Source: an uncultured Bacilli bacterium (lineage in GTDB: Bacteria; Bacillota_I; Bacilli_A; RF39; UBA660). From it: 33,783 nt of DNA. The stretch lies in NCBI GenBank assembly GCA_934096535.1, contig CAKOMC010000012.1:1-33783 (forward strand), given 5' to 3'. Under the pieces are notes generated by a model, which saw only the letters and a program-made list of their open reading frames with translations, had not been told where the DNA came from and did no database searches. The position numbers and the translations under genes are program-made. Below, in pieces: positions 1-6,290 of the stretch (position 1 is its first letter; each line of letters starts with the position of its first letter).

Positions 1-47
1 TCTTTAATTAAAGTAGCAAAAGGTTCTCTTATAGTTAATACTTTCAT
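1..47 (-). CDS. ASCH-domain protein, N-terminal fragment (cut by window edge)
   Basis: Reading the minus strand from an ATG at 47-45 gives MKVLTIREPFATLIK before the window ends. This closely resembles the opening of ASCH-domain proteins (usually MKxLSIxxPWAxLI), small predicted RNA-binding proteins. A good ribosome binding site, AGGAGA, lies at 55-60 on the same strand, about 8 bases before the start, which supports a real gene start. Only 15 codons are visible, so the family call rests on this short match. It diverges from the gene at 123; the space between must hold both promoters. Confidence 0.55.
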   Translation of the reverse strand, partial: MKVLTIREPFATLIK

Positions 48-122
48 AAATAGTTCTCCTAATTAAATTATAACAAACAGAAAGTAAATATGGTAATATA
101 ATAGTAAGAAAGGACTTAAGAA

Positions 123-516
123 ATGCTAAAGATAAATAATGAAGAATATAAGGTTTTATCATCAGAAGTTAGATGGGTAGATGCAACCTATAATAAAAGA
201 AAAGGATATTCAATATTAGTTGATATAAAATTAAATCATAATGGTATTAATGGTTATATTAACTTTTATGTGGATTTCTTTGATAATAGAGATGATAATT
301 ATATTATTAATAAAAAAATATAATGAATTGCCAAGTGAATTAAATTCTAAAATAGATTCTGTAGAAATATTTGATACGAAGACATTCATAGATTTTATTG
401 ATAGTAATGTTACTTTAGAATTTGAAAATATTAAAGATAATAAAATATATATGAAACTAGATATTAATGATGAATTAATAAAGATAGAATATAAGGAAAT
501 GGCAGAGTATAGGTAA
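123..516 (+). pseudogene. Small unknown protein gene broken by a frameshift in an A7 run
   Basis: The frame from ATG 123 (ribosome binding site AAAGGA just upstream, -10 TATAAT at 97-102) reads 66 codons and stops at 321-323 just after a run of seven A at 312-318. The +1 frame carries on without a stop from there to TAG... end at 516 with the same composition (YNELPSELNSKIDSVEIFD...). Dropping one A joins the two into a single protein of about 130 residues, acidic and without signal peptide or membrane segment. I do not recognise the family; size and charge resemble small immunity-type proteins, but that is only a guess. The break may be a true mutation, homopolymer slippage that keeps some protein made, or a sequencing error. 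Confidence 0.6.
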
Positions 517-628
517 AAGATTATATAATTATAGTCTATTAATTAATGCAAATTAGTTCAAAATTGTTATTATCTTTTTTGGTACGATATGCATGTGTTA
601 AAACTAAGATATAAAAGTTATTTGTGGG

Positions 629-702
629 CTTTGCAGTATAAAATACTAGCCAATAGCAAGGGCATCTATCGAGAGTCTAAAAAGTAGGACTTTTCTTTTT
701 TT
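629..702 (+). ncRNA. Possible small structured RNA with terminator-like 3' end
   Basis: Inside an AT-rich gap, CTTTGC (629-634) can pair with GCAAGG (656-661), enclosing a perfect AGTAT/ATACT hairpin (635-639 with 643-647, loop AAA). About 20 bases further, AAAAGT (680-685) pairs with ACTTTT (689-694), followed by a T run at 696-702. A TTGTTA at 564-569 could be a -35 box, but no good -10 is seen. No known RNA family is recognised. The arrangement could equally be the decayed end of a lost gene. Confidence 0.25.
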
Positions 703-887
703 ATTGTTTATTTATTATTACTTTATTATGTATTTATTATTGCTTTGATAATTATAGATTTAAATAACTAAATGTCCTTTGGCATAAATTGGCTCTTTAA
801 AGTAACAATAATTCTTTTAATTAAATTATATAATATTAATAAATATAAAAATAATAAACAAATAAGAAAATATATGTTAATATAAAT

Positions 888-906
888 TAGTCCAAAGAAA
901 GGACTA
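888..906 (+). promoter_or_regulatory. Leader hairpin overlapping the ribosome binding site of the kinase-like gene
   Basis: TAGTCC (888-893) and GGACTA (901-906) form a perfect 6-bp stem with a 7-base loop. The right arm contains the GGA of the ribosome binding site AAAGGA (898-903) for the ATG at 910. The site could be masked in the hairpin. An upstream GTCCTTT (774-780) could pair with the same site, giving alternatives. Whether this regulates anything is untested. Confidence 0.3.
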
Positions 907-909
907 TAT

Positions 910-1635
910 ATGAAAGAATTAGATATAGATAAAGAATATAATAATGGTGGGAGTTTATATCTAGAAGATGGTTATTTATATAAGGTTTATAATGAAATAA
1001 GTTATTTTAGAGAAGAAAAGGAAAGAAATATTAAGTTTTTAATGAATAATAATATTCCTAATACTCCTAAAATATATAAAATGTTATATAATAATAATGA
1101 ATTTAATGGTTATATAATGGAGTATATAGAGGGGACAATTACTTTTAGAGAGTCTTTAAATAAGAAAATAGATTTTATGGATAAAGTAAGTGCTATTAAA
1201 GATATTTATAAGTCCTTAAAGACTTTACATAGTTATGGAATATGTATTGGTGATATTCACTTATCTAACTTTTTATATAAAGATGGTCATGGATATGTAA
1301 TAGATTTAGATGAAATAAGATATCCAGAAGATAACTTTAAGTTTCGAGAAAGATATTTAGTTAAAGAAAGTATTAAAAGTGTACCTAGTAAACAAGCAAG
1401 TTTTATTACGGATAATATTAAGGTTTGTATATGTTGTTTGTCATTTTTATATGGGGTAGATTTAGAAAATATTATTTGTAAATATTCTCTTAAGAGTGTT
1501 AAAATGGTCCTTAAATTCTTAACTAGTGATGAAGAATATAAAGAGATATCTAAGGTACTTGATGTTAATAAACTTTGTTATTTTGATGATATATTAATTA
1601 ATAGAGTTAATAAATCAAGAGTTTTAAAGAGATGA
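910..1635 (+). CDS. Divergent protein-kinase-fold phosphotransferase-like protein
   Basis: The 241-residue protein shows the layout of the protein kinase / aminoglycoside phosphotransferase fold. An N-lobe lysine lies at K25 (GYLYKVY), the hinge region is around MEYIEGTI (70-77), the catalytic-loop aspartate is D115 with asparagine N120 (GDIHLSN, spacing D-x4-N as in HRDxxxxN), and the metal-binding aspartate is D132 in VIDLDE. All four key catalytic positions are therefore kept. It is related to the three tandem genes at 20730-22914 but lacks their shared MAIxKVKS start. The C-terminal lobe is short. Substrate is unknown: protein, small molecule or none. A single-gene unit ends in a hairpin terminator right at its stop. 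Confidence 0.65.
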   Translation: MKELDIDKEYNNGGSLYLEDGYLYKVYNEISYFREEKERNIKFLMNNNIPNTPKIYKMLYNNNEFNGYIMEYIEGTITFRESLNKKIDFMDKVSAIKDIYKSLKTLHSYGICIGDIHLSNFLYKDGHGYVIDLDEIRYPEDNFKFRERYLVKESIKSVPSKQASFITDNIKVCICCLSFLYGVDLENIICKYSLKSVKMVLKFLTSDEEYKEISKVLDVNKLCYFDDILINRVNKSRVLKR

Positions 1636-1661
1636 TAACTATATTGTTATTGTCTTTTTTG
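1634..1661 (+). terminator. Rho-independent terminator after the kinase-like gene
   Basis: GATAAC (1634-1639) pairs with GTTATT (1646-1651) around a 6-base loop, then a T-rich tail (GTCTTTTTT). It overlaps the TGA stop of the gene. Confidence 0.5.
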
Positions 1662-1718
1662 ATGATTGTTTGTAAAAAGAGAAATTGTTAGATTAACAAT
1701 AAAAAGTATAAATAAAGG

Positions 1719-1752
1719 CAAAAGAAAAGAAGCATTACTTTTCTAATACTTC
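1719..1752 (-). terminator. Minus-strand terminator after the secreted coiled-coil gene
   Basis: On the minus strand GAAGTATTA (1752-1744) pairs with TAATGCTTC (1737-1729, one G-U pair), followed by a T-rich tail (TTTTCTTTTG). A near-identical hairpin and tail sits at 2704-2737 behind the YafQ remnant, so the same terminator has been duplicated or spread. Confidence 0.55.
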
Positions 1753-1817
1753 GTAAGATATTGGTGCTTATTAATAGTTCTTTTGATAATTTTTAACAAG
1801 GTTATTTAATAGATTTA

Positions 1818-2540
1818 TTATCTATTTAAACTTCTTGAATAATCTTGTTCTCTGCCATTTATTCTATCTAAAATGTGATCAACATCAGATAAGGAAATTG
1901 AACTAGTTCCAGAATTCTTATTTTCAAATACCATTTCATTTGCTTCATCTTCTGTTAAATATAAACTTAAAGGTGTAATTTCGTCGAATCTTACATAATC
2001 CTTTATCAAAGGATCATTAACGGTTTGACTGTAGACAGCTCTAAAATTCCCATGAATTTCCGAGTAAGTGTAAATAATGTCCTCATCTGGTTTAATTCTG
2101 TCAATCACTTTCGAATAATCGAATTTATCAGGTTCAGCAAATTCTTCAAGATAATAAGTAGTACGCGAAATTTGCATATCACGAGTAATAACGCAGTATT
2201 CTTCACTGTCTTGTTTTTTAACCTTTATTACATATAAATCAATAAGATTTAACTCTTTATCAAGGCTATTTTGTAATTCTTCTTTTTGTTGTTCTAAATC
2301 AGCAATATCTTTTTCTAATTGTGTTTTTTTTGCTTCATATTCTGCTAAGTATTTATCAACATCAACTTCTTCAATAGTAGCAGTGGTTGGCGCTTCTGTC
2401 TGTTTAGCTAATTTTTTTATTTCTTTAGCATTGTGAATACTTACTCCTAATGCACCAGTTGAAGTCATAAGAACAAGCCCTAGACTGCTAGCTGCTATTC
2501 TTTTTTTGAAGTCTTCACTAAATTTAAAATTTTTTATCAT
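1818..2540 (-). CDS. Exported or membrane-anchored coiled-coil protein of unknown function
   Basis: 240 residues. The N-terminus is positive (KNFKFSEDFKKR), followed by a hydrophobic segment at about 16-34, as in a signal anchor. Residues about 55-100 form a charged heptad-rich stretch (YEAKKTQLEKDIADLEQQ...) that predicts a coiled coil, and an alpha/beta-like region of about 140 residues follows. No enzyme motif is recognised. The start is supported by an AAGGGGG ribosome binding site just upstream and a promoter at 2580-2608. The N-terminal layout (short K-rich lead, then one hydrophobic helix) is like that of the exported proteins at 12042 and 12645, but their Cys/His motif is absent here. 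Confidence 0.6.
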   Translation of the reverse strand: MIKNFKFSEDFKKRIAASSLGLVLMTSTGALGVSIHNAKEIKKLAKQTEAPTTATIEEVDVDKYLAEYEAKKTQLEKDIADLEQQKEELQNSLDKELNLIDLYVIKVKKQDSEEYCVITRDMQISRTTYYLEEFAEPDKFDYSKVIDRIKPDEDIIYTYSEIHGNFRAVYSQTVNDPLIKDYVRFDEITPLSLYLTEDEANEMVFENKNSGTSSISLSDVDHILDRINGREQDYSRSLNR

Positions 2541-2551
2541 AAATCCCCCTT

Positions 2552-2570
2552 AAATGTTATTTCAACATTT
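2552..2570 (-). promoter_or_regulatory. Perfect 7-bp leader hairpin before the ribosome binding site
   Basis: AAATGTT (2552-2558) and AACATTT (2564-2570) are perfect inverted repeats separated by 5 bases. In the transcript of the minus-strand gene at 1818-2540 this hairpin stands immediately upstream of the AAGGGGG ribosome binding site. It could stabilise the mRNA or tune initiation. Confidence 0.4.
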
Positions 2571-2579
2571 GTGATTGCT

Positions 2580-2608
2580 ACTTTATCATTAAAGTTGCCA
2601 TATGTCAA
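2580..2608 (-). promoter_or_regulatory. Sigma-A-type promoter for the secreted coiled-coil gene
   Basis: On the minus strand a perfect -35 TTGACA (2608-2603) is followed after 17 bases by TAAAGT (2585-2580) as -10, placing the start of transcription some 30 bases before the ATG. Confidence 0.6.
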
Positions 2609-2703
2609 TCTTTTTAAATCTTAATAATTTATTTTGGACGACTTAAAATGAGAATGATAATTTAAAATTAATAGGTTAGTTTAAAGAAGTTTATCATGAA
2701 GCT

Positions 2704-2737
2704 CAAAAGAAAAGAAGTATCATTTTTCTAATACTTC
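2704..2737 (-). terminator. Minus-strand terminator of the dinJ-yafQ locus
   Basis: Minus-strand GAAGTATTA (2737-2729) pairs with TGATACTTC (2722-2714, one G-U pair), followed by TTTTCTTTTG. The stem overlaps the last codons of the broken toxin gene. It is a second copy of the hairpin at 1719-1752. Confidence 0.55.
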
Positions 2738-3012
2738 ACTATGGTTCCCTGTATTTACTAGTAAAAGAATAAGATTTTCATCTAGATATTTATAGATTAA
2801 AACCTAATCTGGTTCAATGTGGCAATCATGACATTTTGAAAACGATTATCGTTATATAAAGCGTGGTCGCGATATTTTATTTCTAGGGGAATTCCTTTAG
2901 ATAATTTATCAACTATATTAAGTAATTTATCAATGTTTTTTCCTTGTTTCGTTAATTTTTTAATGCTCTTTTTAAATTCTTTGGTGTATTTAATTTGATA
3001 ATTCATTGTCAT
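2720..3012 (-). pseudogene. yafQ: YafQ-type mRNA interferase toxin, inactivated twice
   Basis: The first 64 or so codons match the RelE-superfamily YafQ toxin (YTKEFKKSIKKL ... LEIKYRDHALYNDNRFQ). After that the open frame runs into a stop at 2797. The neighbouring frame continues the family sequence: KCHDCHIEPD, then TAG at 2806-2804 where YafQ proteins have tryptophan, then VLIYKYLDENLILLLVNTG and NHSEVLEK with TGA at 2722-2720. Two lesions are visible: loss of one base in an A run (plus-strand T4 at 2834-2837) and TGG to TAG. The remnant therefore lacks the C-terminal catalytic part. It overlaps the dinJ end by 23 bases, the usual arrangement. Confident as a toxin pseudogene. Confidence 0.85.
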
Positions 3013-3316
3013 TAAGCAAGTCCTTCTTTAAATCGTTGATATTATTATAACTCTTATAGTCATTAAGATTTTTTTTCATAAGGATAAGTTCTTTATAGGT
3101 GTTTTCTAGTTCTTCTTTAGTAAAATATTTAGATAAATCGTCAGGTTCTTTAGGAATAGTTACTTCAAAAGGTATTCCTTCTTTCATAATAACTTGTTTA
3201 ATAGTCATATTGATAAGACCACTCATAGTAACTCCTAATTTATCTAAAATCTTAGTAACTTCTTCTTTGTCTTTTTTATCAATTTGGACACTTATAGCAG
3301 TTGTCATACTAGACAT
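2990..3316 (-). CDS. dinJ: RelB/DinJ-family antitoxin
   Basis: 108 residues. The N-terminal half (TTAISVQIDKKDKEEVTKIL, then LGVTMSGLINMTIKQVI) is a typical ribbon-helix-helix DNA-binding domain of the RelB/DinJ type. The segment GIPFEVTIP is a hallmark of DinJ antitoxins. The charged C-terminal tail would bind the toxin and looks intact. A GGAGAT site precedes the ATG at 3316. Because the downstream toxin is dead, this antitoxin is now an orphan; it may persist as a repressor or neutralise a related toxin elsewhere. It would normally autoregulate the promoter between 3317 and 3400. Confidence 0.85.
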   Translation of the reverse strand: MSSMTTAISVQIDKKDKEEVTKILDKLGVTMSGLINMTIKQVIMKEGIPFEVTIPKEPDDLSKYFTKEELENTYKELILMKKNLNDYKSYNNINDLKKDLLNDNELSN

Positions 3317-3423
3317 AGTTATTCATCTCCTTTGTTTTATATCTTTATATTAACATATCTTATATAATATTTCAATAATAATTATATGATAGTTATATAA
3401 TTATTATATGTTGCTTTCTATAA

Positions 3424-3438
3424 GGGTGGGAGGGTGGG
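3424..3438 (+). repeat. Perfect G-quadruplex motif, copy 1
   Basis: GGGTGGGAGGGTGGG: four G3 tracts with single-base loops, the most stable parallel quadruplex pattern. It lies between the divergent dinJ gene and the cysteine desulfurase gene. The identical 15 bases recur at 29526-29540, also between divergent genes. Such G tracts are exceptional in this AT-rich sequence. Confidence 0.85.
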
Positions 3439-3535
3439 AAGTAATACTAATTTTATACTAATATTAATAAAAATAATATTTATTTAAGAATAATTATGAT
3501 AAAATAGTTTTATTAAATTTTAAGGGGATGATTAA

Positions 3536-4660
3536 ATGATTTATCTTGATTATGCGGCCTCAACACCAGTAAATGAAGAAGTATTAAATACCTATAATAA
3601 GTTAACAAAAGAATATTATGCTAATCCTAATAGTAATCATAAGTTAGGAAAAAAATCCAAAGAGTTAATAGATAAATATACCAAAGATATTGCTTTAAAG
3701 TTAGGAGTTTTACCCGAAGAATTAATTTATACAAGTGGGGCGACTGAATCTAATAATTTGGCTATTAAAGGAGTAGGTGAAAGATATAAAAGTTTTGGTA
3801 AACATATATTAATTAGTGCTTTAGAACATAATTCGATTGTAGCCAGTGCGGTTAAAATGCAGAGTCTGGGCTTTGAGGTAGAAGTTATTCCGGTTCGAAA
3901 TGATGGTTTAATAGATATTGAATCTTTAAAAAAGATGATAAGAAAAGATACTATTTTAGTAAGTGTTTGTAGTGTAGATAGTGAGATTGGTTTAGTCCAA
4001 CCTATAAGTAAGATAAAAGAAGTTTTAAAAGATTATCCCCATTGTTTATTACATACTGATGCCACCCAAGGTTTTGGAAAAATTAACTTAGATTTAACTA
4101 TTCCGGATTTAGTTACTTTAGCACCCCATAAGTTTTATGGCTTAACGGGAATGGGTTTACTTATTAAGAGAAAAGAAATTGGCTTAGTACCCCAAATAGA
4201 TGGCGGTAAATCAACGACTATTTATCGTGCTGGAACGCCAGAATTACCTAGTATTGGTGCCTTAGATAAAGCAATAGAAATGGCTTTAAAAAATATAGAT
4301 AGTAATTATAATTATGTAGAAAATTTAAATACAATAATTAAAGATAAGTTGAAGCAATATAAGAAGGTAATTATTAATAACAGGGATAATAGTTTGCCAT
4401 TTACAATTAATTTTAGTATTAAAAATGTTAAGTCTTTAAAAGTAGTAGAAAGTTTAGAAGATAAAGAGATATATGTATCGGCTAAGACTAGTTGTTGTCC
4501 AATTGAAAGTCCTTCGAAGTTAGTATATGCTCTAACTAAAGATAAGCAAATTGCTAGTACGGCTATCAGAGTTAGTTTGTCGCATTTAACAAGACTAGAA
4601 GAAGTAGAGGCGTTTTTACAGGAATTTGATAGTATATATAAAAGTTATTATAAAGATTAA
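3536..4660 (+). CDS. Cysteine desulfurase (NifS/IscS class)
   Basis: A 374-residue PLP enzyme that takes sulfur from L-cysteine and passes it on as a persulfide. Visible are the N-terminal YLDYAASTP, TSGATESNN (67-75), the cofactor-stacking H98 in ALEHNS, D175 and Q178 in HTDATQG, and the PLP lysine K199 in APHKFYG. The RAGTPE motif lies at 231-236. The sulfur-carrying loop is TSCC (318-321), giving two adjacent cysteines where IscS proteins have one. Length suits the family. The AAGGGG ribosome binding site precedes the ATG. The gene runs 40 bases ahead of a TtcA-like tRNA thiolase, so it probably supplies sulfur for tRNA modification and perhaps for Fe-S clusters. No IscU-type scaffold is in view. 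Confidence 0.9.
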   Translation: MIYLDYAASTPVNEEVLNTYNKLTKEYYANPNSNHKLGKKSKELIDKYTKDIALKLGVLPEELIYTSGATESNNLAIKGVGERYKSFGKHILISALEHNSIVASAVKMQSLGFEVEVIPVRNDGLIDIESLKKMIRKDTILVSVCSVDSEIGLVQPISKIKEVLKDYPHCLLHTDATQGFGKINLDLTIPDLVTLAPHKFYGLTGMGLLIKRKEIGLVPQIDGGKSTTIYRAGTPELPSIGALDKAIEMALKNIDSNYNYVENLNTIIKDKLKQYKKVIINNRDNSLPFTINFSIKNVKSLKVVESLEDKEIYVSAKTSCCPIESPSKLVYALTKDKQIASTAIRVSLSHLTRLEEVEAFLQEFDSIYKSYYKD

Positions 4661-4700
4661 GAATAGAAATATAAAATATTAGAAAGGAATATTAAAAGAT

Positions 4701-5549
4701 ATGGAGAAATATCAAGAGATAGAGCGTAGTATTATTAAGAAATATCGTAAAGAAATATGGAGTAGATTTACTAAGGCTGTTAAAGATTATGAACTAATAA
4801 ATGAGAATGATAAAATTATGGTTTGTATTAGTGGTGGTAAGGATTCGTTTTTACTGGCTAAGTGTATTCAAGAATTAGAAAGACATGGTAAGGTTAAGTT
4901 TGAGGCCCATTATGTGGTGATGGATCCGGGGTATAATGATTATAATAGACAATATATAATTGATAATGCTAAGTTACTTAATATTCCTATTGAAATATTT
5001 AATACAGATATTTTTGATGTCGTAAGTACAGTTGATAGTAAGAGTCCTTGTTATTTATGTGCCAAAATGCGAAGAGGATACCTATATAATAGGGCTAAAG
5101 AATTAGGTTGTAATAAGATAGCCCTTGGTCATCATTTTGATGATGTTATTGAAACTACTTTACTTTCAATGTTTTATGGTTCCGAGGTTAAGACTATGTT
5201 ACCTAAATTACATAGTACTAACTTTGAAGGCTTAGAGTTAATTAGGCCTTTATATATGGTTAAAGAGGCTGATATTATTTCATGGCGCAATAGTAATGAT
5301 TTAGTATTTATAAATTGTGCTTGTCGTTTTACCGAAGGTTGTTCGTTAATAAATGATGGAACTAGTAAGCGAAAAGAGATTAAAGAGTTAATAAAGAATT
5401 TAAGAAAAGTAAATAGTGATATTGATAATAGTATCTTTAGAAGTATGAATAATATTAATTTAGATTGTGTTTTAGGAACGAAGAAAAATGGGGAGTATAA
5501 GAGCTTTTTGGATGAGTATGATGAAAATAAACCAAATATTTTGGAATAA
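4701..5549 (+). CDS. ttcA: TtcA-like tRNA 2-thiolation enzyme
   Basis: 282 residues of the PP-loop ATP pyrophosphatase family. The ATP-binding PP-loop SGGKDS is at 44-49. The CxxC pair C117/C120 in CYLCAKMRRG and later cysteines (C206, C208, C214) fit the three-cysteine [4Fe-4S] site of TtcA. IALGHHFDD (139-147) and MFYG are further family signatures. TtcA adenylates and thiolates cytidine 32 of certain tRNAs. AAAGGA precedes the ATG. Together with the desulfurase just upstream it forms a two-gene sulfur-transfer operon ending in the strong terminator at 5608-5644. TtcA-like paralogues with other tRNA targets exist, so the exact nucleoside is not certain. Confidence 0.82.
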   Translation: MEKYQEIERSIIKKYRKEIWSRFTKAVKDYELINENDKIMVCISGGKDSFLLAKCIQELERHGKVKFEAHYVVMDPGYNDYNRQYIIDNAKLLNIPIEIFNTDIFDVVSTVDSKSPCYLCAKMRRGYLYNRAKELGCNKIALGHHFDDVIETTLLSMFYGSEVKTMLPKLHSTNFEGLELIRPLYMVKEADIISWRNSNDLVFINCACRFTEGCSLINDGTSKRKEIKELIKNLRKVNSDIDNSIFRSMNNINLDCVLGTKKNGEYKSFLDEYDENKPNILE

Positions 5550-5607
5550 TTTATATTTTGGTGGAAAATTACTATTAAAAAATTAAGAATATGATTAATA
5601 AAATGTC

Positions 5608-5644
5608 AAAACATCAAGTTTGGCTTAGCTAAACTTGATGTTTT
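5608..5644 (+). terminator. Strong terminator after the desulfurase-ttcA operon
   Basis: A perfect 14-bp stem (5608-5621 with 5631-5644) around a 9-base loop. The right arm ends in TTTT and the left arm begins AAAA, so it can act on both strands. Confidence 0.8.
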
Positions 5645-5763
5645 GCTAAAAAAGAATAGCAATTTATTAAGTTTAAGCAAAATACTTGTGTTTTTAGAGG
5701 AATTAGTTAAAATAGTAGCAGTTGTTGATGGAGAAACTTTGTTAAATATATTAATAAGAGTTC

Positions 5764-5792
5764 TTGAAGAATATTAACAATAATTGTATCAT
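5764..5792 (+). promoter_or_regulatory. Promoter of the Panacea toxin-antitoxin pair
   Basis: TTGAAG (5764-5769), 17-base spacer, TATCAT (5787-5792), placed about 25 bases before the ATG with its GGAGG ribosome binding site. Confidence 0.5.
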
Positions 5793-5816
5793 TATTATAG
5801 ATAGTGGAGGTATATA

Positions 5817-6290
5817 ATGTTTAGAAAGAATAGTTTAAGTATTTTTGATGCTGCAAATTTTTTCTTAAAAATAGTAGATAGAGATGCAGGTAGTACTATA
5901 ACACCATTAAAATTGCAAAAAATTTTATATTATGCACAAGGGTATTATTTAGCTTACTATGATAAAGAGTTGTTTCCTGAAGATTTTGAAGCTTGGGCTC
6001 ATGGACCCGCTAATGAAGGGATATACAATAAGTATAAAAAATTTGGGTTTGATTCTATACCTTGTCCAACTGATGAAACAATTAATATTAGTGATAATAT
6101 TTGTGCATTTTTAAGTGATATTTGGCAGACTTTTGGTATTTATGATGGTAAGTTTTTAGAAGAACAAACTCATAAAGAAGAACCTTGGATTAAGGCGAGA
6201 AAAGGTTGTGCGATTGGTGAAAGATGTCATAATATAATTACTAAAGAAAGTATGAAAGAGTTTTTTAAAACAGTTATAAATGACATATAA
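5817..6290 (+). CDS. Panacea-domain (DUF4065, SocA/GepA-like) antitoxin
   Basis: 157 residues. TPLKLQKILYYAQGYYLA (about 34-51), EAWAHGP (about 61-67) with a Y-x-x-Y-K/F helix, and LEEQTHKEEPWIKAR (about 121-135) are the three hallmarks of the Panacea (DUF4065) domain. This domain works as a versatile antitoxin in two-gene modules (PanA) and occurs in SocA and in phage GepA-like proteins. No added DNA-binding domain is present. GGAGG sits 7 bases before the ATG. The end overlaps the next start by 11 bases, so the two proteins are made in coupled fashion, the usual layout for an antitoxin and its toxin. Confidence 0.85.
   Translation: MFRKNSLSIFDAANFFLKIVDRDAGSTITPLKLQKILYYAQGYYLAYYDKELFPEDFEAWAHGPANEGIYNKYKKFGFDSIPCPTDETINISDNICAFLSDIWQTFGIYDGKFLEEQTHKEEPWIKARKGCAIGERCHNIITKESMKEFFKTVINDI

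Larger units (their letters stand above)
517..909. other. Long intergenic region with a GC-richer foldable patch
   Basis: No convincing gene on either strand. It holds a 20-base element at 563-582 that recurs (18 of 20 bases) at 1643-1662 after the next gene; a GC-richer patch near 620-677 that can fold (separate entry); a weak hairpin with T tract at 680-702; and a very AT-rich stretch from 703 to 887 that leads into the kinase-like gene. A GTCCTTT at 774-780 is the exact complement of AAAGGAC at 898-904, the ribosome binding region of that gene. Confidence 0.6.

Noticed and set aside
2025..2237. Plus-strand open frame inside the secreted coiled-coil gene
   Set aside because: It is antisense to a well-supported gene, has no ribosome binding site, and its product is low in recognisable pattern.
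3099..3353. Plus-strand hydrophobic open frame over dinJ
   Set aside because: Antisense to a clear DinJ; hydrophobicity is a by-product of reading the opposite strand of an A-rich coding sequence.
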